The notes beneath the pieces were generated by a model that was not told where the DNA came from, made no database searches, and saw only the letters and a list, made by a program, of their open reading frames with translations. Position numbers and translations under genes: made by a program. Below are positions 20,739 through 30,935 of a stretch of DNA of 64,000 nucleotides, in pieces. This stretch comes from Chitinophaga pinensis (GTDB lineage: Bacteria > Bacteroidota > Bacteroidia > NS11-12g > UBA9320), in assembly GCA_945897885.1 (NCBI GenBank), contig CAMDGU010000008.1, positions 1 through 64,000 of the forward strand, written 5' to 3'. Position 1 is the stretch's first letter. Each line of letters begins with the position of its first letter.

Positions 20739-23678
20739 ATGATATTAAAAAGGATATTTTACTGTGTAATTCTAATGTTATCGGGCTATAACAATTTTGC
20801 ACAACCAGGAACGCCACAAAATGGAGTGGTTGATACTTACGAAGGCATCACTGCTTTTATTAATTGTACTCTCATTAAAGATGCTCAGGCAAAAATTGAT
20901 AATGCTACATTAATTATCCAAAAAGGAAAAATTATAGCTGTAGGTAATGGATTAAAAATTCCTGTGAATGCAACAGTTATTGATTTAAAAAGCAAATGGA
21001 TTTATCCCTCATTTATTGATATTTGGTCACAGTATGGAGTGCCCAAAGCCCCAACGAAGACGGATAATCCCGGACCGCAATTCCTTTCTTCAAAAAAAGG
21101 AGCATTTTATTGGAACGAAGCAATACACCCTGAAGTGCAGGCCTCTGAGCAATTTGTTATAAACCCTGAAGAAACAAAAGCATGGCGTGATTTGGGTTTT
21201 GGCATGGTAGCAAGCCATCAGCAAAATGGAATAGCCCGGGGATCAGGTTTTTTGGCCGCTTTGGGCGATGAGTTGGAACAAAAGCAGGTTATAAATTTAA
21301 ATTCGGGAAATTATTTTTCGTTTCATAAAGGCAATTCAACTCAGGATTACCCATCCAGTTTGATGGGAGCTATTGCCTTGCTTCGGCAATTTCAGTACGA
21401 TGCCAAATGGTGTAAAATGGCAAAACCTACTGAAGTTAATCTTTCATTGGAAGCATATAATTTATCAAGTAGTCTTCCTCATTTTTTTGAAGCAGAAGAT
21501 GTTCAGGATGTTTTGAGAGCAGATAAATTGGGTGATGAATTTGGCATACAATATATCATTAAGGGAAGTGGCGATGAATACCAATTTGCTCAGGAAGTGA
21601 AAAATACAAATGCCCCGTTGGTAATTCCTCTAAATTTTCCGGATGCTTATGATGTGGAAGACCCATTGGATGCAAGATTAATTAGTCTCACGGAGATGAA
21701 ACATTGGGAAATGGCTCCATTTAATCCTGCAATTTTGTACAAAAATGGTGTTGAATTTTCATTAACACTAAGTGGAATGAAAAAGCGCGATAAATTTTGG
21801 CCAAACCTTCGCAAAGCCATTGAAAATGGATTACCTGAGGAATATGCTTTAAAGGCGTTAACTACAAATCCTGCCAAATTTATGAAATCAGAAACCCAAT
21901 GTGGAACGCTTGATGTTGGAAAATTAGCTAATTTTATTATTACCGATGGCAATGTTTTTAAAGAAGGAACAGCCATTTTAGAAAATTGGGTTTTTGGAAA
22001 ACAAAATACGATTATCGACTGGCAAACGGTTGATTATGCAGGTAAATACACCCTAAGTTTTCAGGATTCAGTTTATAAGATAACTATTACCGGAAAGCCT
22101 TGGCAACCAAAGGCTGAGTTGCAACCCAAAACAAAAGGTGAATTTAAGATTGCTTTAAAAAATGGGTTTATCAATTATCAATTACTGCTTAAAAATGGAA
22201 AATCATACACTGGCACAGGTTATAAAACGGGAAATGACATAACCTTAATTTCGAATGATTCTTTAGGAAAACAGGTTTCAATGATAGCCCGCTACCTTGG
22301 ATCTGCAGATGCTCAGGTAGATTCAACTAAGAAAAAAACTGCACCTGTTATTCCTAATTTCTCAATGCCTTGGCAATATGATACAACTTCAATTAAAGAA
22401 TTTATTATAACAAACTGCACGGTTTGGACTTGCGATAAGCGAGGAAAATTGGAAAATGCTGAAGTAATTGTGAGCAACGGTAAAATTCAAAGGGTGTATA
22501 ACGATAAAACTTTTTTAGGTAGAAATATTTATAAAATTGATGGGACTGGAATGCACCTTACCCCCGGAATTATAGATGAACACAGTCATATCGCTATTTC
22601 TAAGGGCGTAAATGAAGGAACCCAATCCATAACCAGCGAGGTACGGATTGAAGATGTTGTGAATGCCAAAGACGTTAATATTTACCGGCAATTAGCAGGT
22701 GGAGTTACCACCTCTCATTTATTGCATGGCTCAGCCAATGCCATTGGTGGGCAAACTGCTTTAATAAAATTAAAATATGGGGAAGCCGCAGAAAAATTAA
22801 AATTTCCAACAGACCATCGGTTTATAAAATTTGCTTTGGGCGAAAATGTGAAACAAAGCAACTGGGGCGATTATCAAACCGTTCGTTTCCCGCAAACACG
22901 GATGGGTGTGGAGCAAGTTTTTTACGATGGTTTTTCAAGGGCGAAGGCTTATGGCGAACTTAAAAAAACGCCAGGATATAGAGTTGATTTGGAACTTGAA
23001 GCCCTATTGGAAATATTAAACAGTAAGCGATTTATTACCTGCCATAGTTATGTTCAGTCGGAAATAAATATGCTGATGCATGTGGCCGATACGTTTGGAT
23101 TTAAAGTTAATACATTTACTCATATTTTGGAAGGCTATAAAGTAGCCGATAAAATGAAAAAACATGGTGTGGCTGCCAGCACATTTTCGGATTGGTGGGG
23201 CTATAAATATGAAGTTGCAGATGCCATTCCTTACAATGCAGGAATTATGAATAAGGTTGGTGTTTTAACCGGTATAAATAGTGATGACCCTGAAATGGCC
23301 CGCCGTTTAACTCAGGAAGCTGCAAAAGCGATTAAATACAGTGATGTTTCAGAAATTGAAGCTTTAAATATGGTAACCATTAATCCTGCAAAAATGCTTC
23401 ATATTGATAACCGGGTTGGAAGTATTACTGTTGGGAAAGACGCCGATTTAGTGCTTTGGGATGGAAACCCCTTAAGTAATTATTCAAAACCGGTGACTAC
23501 TTGGATTGACGGAAAAATTTATTTTGACAGAAATGAGGATATAAAGAAAAGAGCGGAAATAGCGAAAGAAAGACAACGGCTTATTGAAGCGATGAGAAAA
23601 GCAAAAAAGGAGGGGCAAAATACCCAGAAGGCAGTCAGAACGGTAGAAGCCGAATACCATTGTGAGGATGAATTTTAA
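20739..23678 (+). CDS. Secreted amidohydrolase, two amidohydrolase-type modules in one chain
   Basis: Signal peptide; C-terminal module LTPGIIDEHSHIAI...ALNMVTINPAKMLHIDNRVGSITVGKDADLVLWDGNPL. Confidence 0.88.
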   Translation: MILKRIFYCVILMLSGYNNFAQPGTPQNGVVDTYEGITAFINCTLIKDAQAKIDNATLIIQKGKIIAVGNGLKIPVNATVIDLKSKWIYPSFIDIWSQYGVPKAPTKTDNPGPQFLSSKKGAFYWNEAIHPEVQASEQFVINPEETKAWRDLGFGMVASHQQNGIARGSGFLAALGDELEQKQVINLNSGNYFSFHKGNSTQDYPSSLMGAIALLRQFQYDAKWCKMAKPTEVNLSLEAYNLSSSLPHFFEAEDVQDVLRADKLGDEFGIQYIIKGSGDEYQFAQEVKNTNAPLVIPLNFPDAYDVEDPLDARLISLTEMKHWEMAPFNPAILYKNGVEFSLTLSGMKKRDKFWPNLRKAIENGLPEEYALKALTTNPAKFMKSETQCGTLDVGKLANFIITDGNVFKEGTAILENWVFGKQNTIIDWQTVDYAGKYTLSFQDSVYKITITGKPWQPKAELQPKTKGEFKIALKNGFINYQLLLKNGKSYTGTGYKTGNDITLISNDSLGKQVSMIARYLGSADAQVDSTKKKTAPVIPNFSMPWQYDTTSIKEFIITNCTVWTCDKRGKLENAEVIVSNGKIQRVYNDKTFLGRNIYKIDGTGMHLTPGIIDEHSHIAISKGVNEGTQSITSEVRIEDVVNAKDVNIYRQLAGGVTTSHLLHGSANAIGGQTALIKLKYGEAAEKLKFPTDHRFIKFALGENVKQSNWGDYQTVRFPQTRMGVEQVFYDGFSRAKAYGELKKTPGYRVDLELEALLEILNSKRFITCHSYVQSEINMLMHVADTFGFKVNTFTHILEGYKVADKMKKHGVAASTFSDWWGYKYEVADAIPYNAGIMNKVGVLTGINSDDPEMARRLTQEAAKAIKYSDVSEIEALNMVTINPAKMLHIDNRVGSITVGKDADLVLWDGNPLSNYSKPVTTWIDGKIYFDRNEDIKKRAEIAKERQRLIEAMRKAKKEGQNTQKAVRTVEAEYHCEDEF

Positions 23679-23709
23679 TTTGGAAATGTGTCAATTTGAA
23701 AATTTGAAA

Positions 23710-24987
23710 ATGAGAAGAATAATAGTTTTAGGAATTTTATTTGCATTTGGAACTATAACCAAAGCCCAGGTGCCATCGCCTGGCGCTGTGCAAACAGAAA
23801 AGGTTTGGATTATAGCCGGAGTCCTGCATCTTGGTAATGGAAAGGTTTATAACAATGCTTCTATACGATTTGATAAAGGAATAATTACTGCCATTGATAC
23901 AATTTCTCAAGGAAGGGATTATCCCGACCATAAGGTATTTGTTGCCGAACATGTTTATCCCGGGTTAATAGCCCCCAATACCACCATTGGCCTTAATGAA
24001 ATAGATGCTGTTCGCTCTACCCGTGATTATAATGAAGTAGGGAAAAATAATGCCAATGTACGAAGTATAATTGCCTACAATACCGATTCAAAAGTTACCC
24101 CTACGATTCGAAGCAATGGAATTCTTTTAGCTCAAATAACCCCAACGGGAGGAAGTATTTCAGGTAATTCATCCATTGTGCAATTGGATGCATGGAATTG
24201 GGAGGATGCAGCGGTAAAAACAGATGATGCCTTGCACATGAACTGGCCTAGAATGCATGTACAAAAAGGGTGGTGGACCGAACCGGGAGATATAGAAAAA
24301 CTGCAAACGTATAAAGAAATAAAGGCGTTGGATGAAATTTTTAGCAATGCCAAAACATATTGCAGCAGTATACCGGAGGTTCTCAATTTAAAATTAGAAG
24401 CTTTTAGAGATGTTTTTTCAGGCAAAAAGAAAGTGTTTATCCATACCGATGGGGCACGGGAAATGATAAGTGCTGTTCAATTTATGCAGCGCTATAACAT
24501 AACGCCTGTTATAATTGGCGGCGATGAAAGTTTTTTAATCACCAAATTTTTAAGGGAAAATAAAATTGCAGTGGTTTTAATCCGGACGCACCATTTACCA
24601 GCCTTGCCCGAGGATGATGTGGATTTACCCTACAAACTTCCAAAAATCCTTCACGATTCAGGGGTTTTGTATTGTATAGCCGATGTTGGGGCATGGCAAC
24701 AACGCAATTTACCTTTTCAGGCAGGAACGGCTGTAGCTTATGGACTTAACCGCGAACAAGCCCTGATGGCCATTACTAAAAATACCGCTGAAATAGTAGG
24801 TATTGATAAAAATTATGGAACATTGGAAGTAGGTAAAAGTGCCACACTAATTATAAGTGTTGGAGATATTTTGGATATGAAAACCTCCAAAATTAATCGG
24901 GCATGGATTGATGGTCGAGAAATAAATTTAGACAACAGCCAAAAACAATTGGATAAAAAATTCAGAGCAAAATATTTTGGGGAGTAG
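23710..24987 (+). CDS. Secreted amidohydrolase-like protein (track ORF begins 23662)
   Basis: VYPGLIAPNTTIGL...ALMAITKNTAEIVGIDKNYGTLEVGKSATLIIS; signal peptide begins MRRIIVLGILFAFG. Confidence 0.82.
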   Translation: MRRIIVLGILFAFGTITKAQVPSPGAVQTEKVWIIAGVLHLGNGKVYNNASIRFDKGIITAIDTISQGRDYPDHKVFVAEHVYPGLIAPNTTIGLNEIDAVRSTRDYNEVGKNNANVRSIIAYNTDSKVTPTIRSNGILLAQITPTGGSISGNSSIVQLDAWNWEDAAVKTDDALHMNWPRMHVQKGWWTEPGDIEKLQTYKEIKALDEIFSNAKTYCSSIPEVLNLKLEAFRDVFSGKKKVFIHTDGAREMISAVQFMQRYNITPVIIGGDESFLITKFLRENKIAVVLIRTHHLPALPEDDVDLPYKLPKILHDSGVLYCIADVGAWQQRNLPFQAGTAVAYGLNREQALMAITKNTAEIVGIDKNYGTLEVGKSATLIISVGDILDMKTSKINRAWIDGREINLDNSQKQLDKKFRAKYFGE

Positions 24988-25065
24988 AAATGGGAACCCT
25001 AATAACAAGGATTGACTAGAAAAGGTATGATTTTATCAATCAAATATTTCACTGATATCTGGCAT

Positions 25066-26268
25066 TTAATGAAGAATACTTAAAACAAATAAAATCCCCA
25101 AAAAGTAATAGAAAATTCCAAATGCAATTAGAATCAGAAGTTTTTGGAGATTTTTTAACGGATCAATAAATGCCAACACTGGTGCAAGCAGCGCAATACT
25201 TCTGTAAAGAGAAACATTGATACCAATACTAAAAGGAATGTACCACATAATAAGGGTATACAATATTAGTAAGGGTGTTATGCGGTTTTTATTTTTTGCC
25301 AAAAAATATACAAGTATTGGTAAGGTAAAAAAGAAAAAAATATTGTGAATATCAATCCATATTTCGGATGAATTTTGATGAGAAATTAAAAGTTTATAAT
25401 GGATTTCAAGATGCTTGAATGGACTATATAACAAATGACCATATTTGTTTTGAACAAGATACATAGCATTCCAATGCCCGGTTACAAACCAATCATAAAG
25501 GTATAAACTAATCAAACCTATTATGCCGGGAATCAGAAGGTATAAAAGGACGTTTTTATAGGAATTTTTACAATACCACTGTTTTAGTATTTCTACCAAA
25601 AAATCGGCCATTCTCTTTTGTTTCCATGAGCTAAAAAATAAATAAATCATATATACCCCGAAACTAAAAAAAATAATAATTGCTGAACTGTATGAAAGTG
25701 CTATGAGATAGGCTGGAAGTACAGAATAATACTATTTTTCAAAATAGAAAGACCAAAAAACAATACTCACTAAAAATATGAGCAATGAGATGGGAAAAAT
25801 GCTAAAAAAATATATTCCTCCCGGGCACAAGGCACATAATAGTAATGTAAGCCAATTGGAAAGTTTGAAGGAGTGCACATTGATAATTTTAGCCATCATT
25901 ACCAAAAATGCTATAAAAAAGGTATGAGAAAGTAGTATCCCGCAAACGGCAGGTGAAAGTGTTGACAGATGATGAAATAAGTAAATTAGAAACGGGTAAA
26001 AAGGAGCCCATCCTGCATTTCCACACCATTTTTCTGAGCCAATTACATACCCATTTTCAATACCGCAATTTTTGAGTGTGTGGCCTAATTCCGAAATTTC
26101 GAGATAAAGCCCGGAATCATATCGCGACCAACATACTTCCCACCATCCGTGGCAATTGCCCAACCAACTTAGTATTTCAGCATAGCCTAAGGTTAGAAGA
26201 TAAACAGATACAGGAAGAATAATTTGTGCAGAATAAAATCGTTTTTTCTTTCCCAATAGCATACGCAA
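25066..26268 (-). pseudogene. Membrane glycosyltransferase/mannosyltransferase-like gene interrupted by one in-frame TAG
   Basis: ORFs 25732-26268 and 25066-25650 are in the same frame; the 27 codons between them are open (YYSVLPAYLIALSYSSAIIIFFSFGVY); sole interruption is TAG at 25734-25732. Confidence 0.75.
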
Positions 26269-26537
26269 AGAATCAATAATTTTAAAGAAGAGAAAAATTA
26301 ACTTTTACCAAAGTTATACAAGAATAAATGAAAACTAAACTTCAAATATTTCATCATTTTCATCCTTGTAAATTAATATCTTTGTCCACCAAGTGGCTCA
26401 AAGTTTTCTAAATTCAAAATTCTCATCAGAAATTAGCGATACATCTTTGATTCTCCTAAATTTCGTTTTCCTCGTGTGCTATTTTTAAGATACATAGCAC
26501 TATTTTAAACAAAAGCAATATCCTATAAATTTAAATT

Positions 26538-26879
26538 ATGAAAAATCAAGTAGAAGAATTCAACGAAAGCCGCACTAAAGGCAACGAATCCATAATGGCG
26601 GGTGATAATTTAGTGTTAAAACGCCTTTTTAATTTAGATACCAATACCTATGCCGAAGGGGCTTTGCCTGTAAAAACCAAAGAACTTTTGGGCCTGGTGG
26701 CCAGCATGGTATTGCGATGCGACGATTGCATAAAATACCATTTAGGCAAATGCTATGAAAACGGTGTTACTAAAGCTGAGGTTTTTGAAACCTTTGCGGT
26801 AGCAAATATAGTTGGGGGAACGATTGTAATTCCGCATACACGCCGAGCGGCTGAGTATTGGGAAGAGTTGGAAAAGTAA
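26538..26879 (+). CDS. Carboxymuconolactone decarboxylase/AhpD-like protein
   Basis: LPVKTKELLGLVASMVLRCDDCIKYHLGKCYENG. Confidence 0.9.
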   Translation: MKNQVEEFNESRTKGNESIMAGDNLVLKRLFNLDTNTYAEGALPVKTKELLGLVASMVLRCDDCIKYHLGKCYENGVTKAEVFETFAVANIVGGTIVIPHTRRAAEYWEELEK

Positions 26880-26907
26880 ACCTAATTTGAGGGTCGCTTT
26901 TTTCATT

Positions 26908-26940
26908 AACTTTTCCAAAGTTTCAAACTTTGGAAAAGTT
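26908..26940. repeat. Perfect palindromic intergenic element
   Basis: aacttttccaaagttt-c-aaactttggaaaagtt. Confidence 0.8.
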
Positions 26941-27016
26941 TTAACTTAATTTTGCAGTATATGAAATGCATAGCATTCCATATGGCCTTAAAATAAAAAA
27001 TAGATATAAATTACAT

Positions 27017-27721
27017 ATGAAATTTGGAGTTGTAATATTTCCCGGGTCCAATTGCGATCATGATTTGATTCTTGTTTTACAAAGCTTGAAAGGCTCTGAA
27101 GTGGTTGAACTCTGGCATAAAGACACCGACCTTAAAAATTGTGATTTTATATTTTTACCCGGCGGATTTTCGTATGGTGATTATTTAAGAAGCGGTGCTA
27201 TTGCTCGCTATAGCCCGATTATGCAATCCATTAGTGAATTTGCAGCCAACGGAGGATTTGTTATGGGAATTTGCAACGGATTTCAAATTCTTTGCGAAGC
27301 AGGATTATTGCCCGGAGCCTTATTGCGCAACACTAACCGTAAATTTATTTGCAACAATGTATTTTTAAAACCTGCAAATACCGATTTACCGATTACACAT
27401 CACATAAAAAAAGAATCGGTTTTGAAAATTCCGATAGCCCATGGTGAAGGAAGATATTATGCCGATGATGCTACCATGAAACAAATTTTGGATAACAATC
27501 AAGTGTTGTTTTACTACTGTAATGAAAATGGAGAAGTGGTAGAAGATGCCAACCATAACGGCTCGTTAAATAGCATAGCCGGTGTTTGTAATGCCGGTAA
27601 AAATGTTTTTGGAATGATGCCTCATCCGGAGCGTTGTGCCGATGAAAATTTGTTTAATAATGACGGACGAATCCTTTTCGAAAGTATTATTAATATGGCC
27701 CAGGAATCTGTAGCCGTTTAA
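27017..27721 (+). CDS. purQ: Phosphoribosylformylglycinamidine synthase subunit PurQ (track ORF begins 26966)
   Basis: MKFGVVIFPGSNCDHD...FLPGGFSYGDYLRSGAIAR...GICNGFQILCEAGLLPGAL...MMPHPERC. Confidence 0.95.
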   Translation: MKFGVVIFPGSNCDHDLILVLQSLKGSEVVELWHKDTDLKNCDFIFLPGGFSYGDYLRSGAIARYSPIMQSISEFAANGGFVMGICNGFQILCEAGLLPGALLRNTNRKFICNNVFLKPANTDLPITHHIKKESVLKIPIAHGEGRYYADDATMKQILDNNQVLFYYCNENGEVVEDANHNGSLNSIAGVCNAGKNVFGMMPHPERCADENLFNNDGRILFESIINMAQESVAV

Positions 27722-27729
27722 AAAATATC

Positions 27730-28236
27730 TTATTTTATAAATCGGGCCAACCAGCTTTGGCCGGCAGGTTTTACAAATTCTGATTGTAAAGCACCCACTT
27801 GAGTAATGGTGGTATCCATAATTAAAGTATTTTCTGATATTTCTCCCGAAGCAATTTTGTTTTGCAAATCGTTAAAGTGAAACGATTTCATTTCGTTGTC
27901 AGATTGGTAAAAAATGGTAAGTCTGTCAAAAAGTGAAAGACCATAATTTGCTTCAATTTCTTGAACAAAATGAATGGATTTGTCAATGCTGCATCCTCCC
28001 GGATTTTCAATAGAATCATCGGCTGATAAAACAATAAAACGGTTATGAAGCACTGTTCCTGCTGCCTTTAGTGCATTATTATGAGAAGTCCATTGCTTTG
28101 TAAATTCCAATAATTGCTGAATAATAGCAGCAGTTTCATCATTGGTTAATAATCGGTTGGATGAATAAATCCAAATTTTTGAATCGGGATTAAACCCTTT
28201 AAGTACCTCGGTTTGAGATGTGTTGGTAGCTAGCAT
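27730..28236 (-). CDS. Conserved hypothetical cytoplasmic protein
   Basis: Intact ORF; KIWIYSSNRLLTNDE..., QQLLEFTKQWTSHN...LHNRFIVLSAD; overlaps the start of the upstream GT87-like gene by 38 bp. Confidence 0.65.
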   Translation of the reverse strand: MLATNTSQTEVLKGFNPDSKIWIYSSNRLLTNDETAAIIQQLLEFTKQWTSHNNALKAAGTVLHNRFIVLSADDSIENPGGCSIDKSIHFVQEIEANYGLSLFDRLTIFYQSDNEMKSFHFNDLQNKIASGEISENTLIMDTTITQVGALQSEFVKPAGQSWLARFIK

Positions 28237-29407
28237 AAACTAAGTACAAAAATAAAGCTAATATAGTTACAGGAAGGTGAAATTGTATCCAGTCTGTATT
28301 TTTAAATAATCCGTTGATTGGTAAAAATAATGGGGCTAATAATACAAGCCAAATCCATTTTCCATTGCCGTTGGTTTCATTGCCGTTGGTTTTAACCAAC
28401 GGAACCAAAAAAACAAGAAGCAAACAATCATAAATAAGGTGATAGCTAAATAGAAGGTTCCAAAGAATAAGCAATCCTAAAAATGAATGCTCTTTAATAA
28501 AACCTTTATAATAAAACCAAACCAAAATAAGGATCCCTGAAAACATCATAATTATATTAAACACCGAAATGAATTTATAATCTATCCCTCCGAAATAATT
28601 TAGCAAAATACCCAATTCAGTGAGGTTTGTATTTACGGCTGTAAGTGTTGCCCCTGCATAGTTTATTTGCATTTGCGTTGCCATATTTTTAAGCATTTCA
28701 GGGATATATAAATTGCCTGAAACCTGATAAAAACTGAAAGCCGCCAGTATGGGAAAAATACTTGAAAAGAAAAGAAGTTTCCATTTTTTGTTAGCCAAAA
28801 ATAGAACCACAAAAGGAATACATAAGGTTACTTTTAGCATTGCAATGCCAAGCAATAATCCTGAAAGAGCCTCTTTGTTTTTAGTATAAAAATACCATGA
28901 AGCCATGATGGCCGCCATACTCATTAATAACGGCTGACCAAGCGTCACGGCCACCAAGGATGATTTAAAAGCCAACATAATTAGTAACCAGAACCAAAAA
29001 TTTAAAGCTTTTATATGAAATGATTTGGAGGCAAACCAAGCGATGATTAAAATAAAAAGCCAACTTAATATCCAAATTATTTGTTTGACCACAGGCCATG
29101 AAAAAAGGTAATAGGGAACTAAAATTGGGATAGCCCAAAACGGATAAATCATGCCGCAATCCTTAAACCCTGGAGGTTTGGTGGTATTTAAATTACTTTG
29201 TGCGGCAATATTTTGCCACTCTGTTTTTAGTAAACTATCGTTGTAAGGGTTTTCACCATGCAACCAAAGATTGCCTGCTATAAATACATTTCGGGCATCG
29301 TAAGGATAGTCAGCATGATTATAAAGATTCTTAGTTTTATAACTATTTAGGACAACGAAACAAAGTAAAACACCAATTAACCCTCTCCGAATTAAAATTG
29401 GTTTCAT
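28199..29407 (-). CDS. Membrane glycosyltransferase, DUF2029/GT87-like
   Basis: Multiple TM segments; DARNVFIAGNLWLHGENPYND...FLANKKWKLL. Confidence 0.75.
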   Translation of the reverse strand: MKPILIRRGLIGVLLCFVVLNSYKTKNLYNHADYPYDARNVFIAGNLWLHGENPYNDSLLKTEWQNIAAQSNLNTTKPPGFKDCGMIYPFWAIPILVPYYLFSWPVVKQIIWILSWLFILIIAWFASKSFHIKALNFWFWLLIMLAFKSSLVAVTLGQPLLMSMAAIMASWYFYTKNKEALSGLLLGIAMLKVTLCIPFVVLFLANKKWKLLFFSSIFPILAAFSFYQVSGNLYIPEMLKNMATQMQINYAGATLTAVNTNLTELGILLNYFGGIDYKFISVFNIIMMFSGILILVWFYYKGFIKEHSFLGLLILWNLLFSYHLIYDCLLLVFLVPLVKTNGNETNGNGKWIWLVLLAPLFLPINGLFKNTDWIQFHLPVTILALFLYLVYASYQHISNRGT

Positions 29408-29413
29408 AGAGAA

Positions 29414-30196
29414 TTATAAATCCTGAGCCTGAGCTACCAACTCAGCAATATCAAGAACTTGAACATCATCTTCACGGTTACCATGTTTCACTCCGTCCCT
29501 CAGCATTGTCATGCAAAACGGACAATTAGAGGCTATTATAGTAGCTCCGGTACTTAGTGCTTCTTGGCTTCGTTCAATATTTATTTCTTTGGTTCCGTGC
29601 TCAGCTTCTTTAAACATTTGAGCACCACCTGCACCACAACACAACCCATTTTGCTTACAGCGTTTCATCTCTACCAGTTTGGTATCCAAAGCTTCCAAAA
29701 CCCGGCGAGGAGCTACATATTCGTCGTTTGCCCTGCCTAAATAGCACGAATCGTGATAGGTTATTTTTTTGCCTTTAAAAGCCCCACCTTCAAATTTCAA
29801 CTTACCGCTGTCAATCAATTCCTGAATTAGTTGGGTATGATGAATTACTTCATAATTTCCACCCAATTGCGGATATTCATTTTTTATGGTATTAAAACAA
29901 TGCGGGCAAGCCGTTACTATTTTTTTTATTTCATAAGCATTAAGCACTGCAATATTATTGGCAGCCTGCATCTGGAAAAGAAATTCGTTTCCGGCACGTT
30001 TTGCAGGGTCGCCTGTGCAACTTTCCTCGGGGCCAAGTATGGCAAAATCAATGGAGCAATGTTGTAAAATTTTGGCAAATGCTTTGGTTATTTTTTGGGC
30101 ACGTTCGTCAAAACTTCCGGCACAGCCCACCCAGAATAATATCTCGGGGCTTCGGCCTTCGGCCATATAGTCGGCTACGGTTTTTATGGGTTGCAT
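29414..30196 (-). CDS. Cysteine-rich (Fe-S)-binding protein, heterodisulfide reductase B / glycolate oxidase Fe-S subunit-like (track ORF begins 30241)
   Basis: CSIDFAILGPEESCTGDPAKRAGNEFLFQ...TACPHCFNTIKNEYP...NGLCCGAGGAQMF...ASNCPFCMTMLRDG. Confidence 0.9.
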   Translation of the reverse strand: MQPIKTVADYMAEGRSPEILFWVGCAGSFDERAQKITKAFAKILQHCSIDFAILGPEESCTGDPAKRAGNEFLFQMQAANNIAVLNAYEIKKIVTACPHCFNTIKNEYPQLGGNYEVIHHTQLIQELIDSGKLKFEGGAFKGKKITYHDSCYLGRANDEYVAPRRVLEALDTKLVEMKRCKQNGLCCGAGGAQMFKEAEHGTKEINIERSQEALSTGATIIASNCPFCMTMLRDGVKHGNREDDVQVLDIAELVAQAQDL

Positions 30197-30256
30197 GGGC
30201 TTTAAAATAAAGGATACAATATTAAATAAATAAAGAAACAACTTATGGCAAGTTTG
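30185..30256. repeat. Direct repeat covering start codon and 5' region of the Fe-S protein gene, copy 1
   Basis: tatgggttgcatgggctttaaaataaaggatacaatattaaat..., matches 30868-30935. Confidence 0.75.
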
Positions 30257-30289
30257 AAAAAGATACGAGAGTATTTTTCCGTTTTATTT

Positions 30290-30868
30290 TTAAAATATTG
30301 TCCCTGTTCCATAAAGCAATCCCAAAGCATTGATGCCAATGGAATAGCTCATCCCGGCATACATCGCAAAATTTTTGCCCCGCATTATTCTAAATCTTCC
30401 TGCTATAATTGGCGCCACTCTTAGGTTTTTGTTGGTATTGAATAATACACTTGCCAGTGGCCCGGCCTCAAATTCAATTTTAGATGTAGAGTCAAGTTGT
30501 ATTTTAAAAAGGTTGTAGGTAAAACCAGTGCCAAAAGTTGGTGAAGCCCGTTCGCTTATTATTTGATTGTTGACTACAAATTGCTTGGTTTCGGTAGCCA
30601 AATTAAAAAATACAGGGATTCTAATTTTTTTTTGAGGACGAAATTCGGTAAAAAATAAAACGGCATTGGTTGGTATCACTAACGCTTGTTGGTTTTTAAT
30701 ATTAACCTGTTTGCTATTGGAAATAAATAACAACGATTGACCAAAACTGACTTCAAAATGTTTATTTTTCATAATGGAATCCAGTTTCCACGCACTGGCT
30801 GAGCTTAGGATAAGATTTGAAATAAGTAGTAAACTCAGTTTGGTTAGTTTCATAGGGTTTTTAATCAT
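30290..30868 (-). CDS. Hypothetical secreted, possibly outer-membrane protein (start probably the internal MKLTKLSL)
   Basis: Signal-peptide-like N-terminus; beta-rich body. Confidence 0.5.
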   Translation of the reverse strand: MIKNPMKLTKLSLLLISNLILSSASAWKLDSIMKNKHFEVSFGQSLLFISNSKQVNIKNQQALVIPTNAVLFFTEFRPQKKIRIPVFFNLATETKQFVVNNQIISERASPTFGTGFTYNLFKIQLDSTSKIEFEAGPLASVLFNTNKNLRVAPIIAGRFRIMRGKNFAMYAGMSYSIGINALGLLYGTGTIF

Positions 30869-30935
30869 ATGGGTTGCATGGGCCTTAAAATAAAGTATAC
30901 AACATTAAATAATATTAAGAAACAAGATGGGAAAG
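30868..30935. repeat. Direct repeat of the Fe-S gene 5' region, copy 2
   Basis: tatgggttgcatgggccttaaaataaagtatacaacattaaat... Confidence 0.75.
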
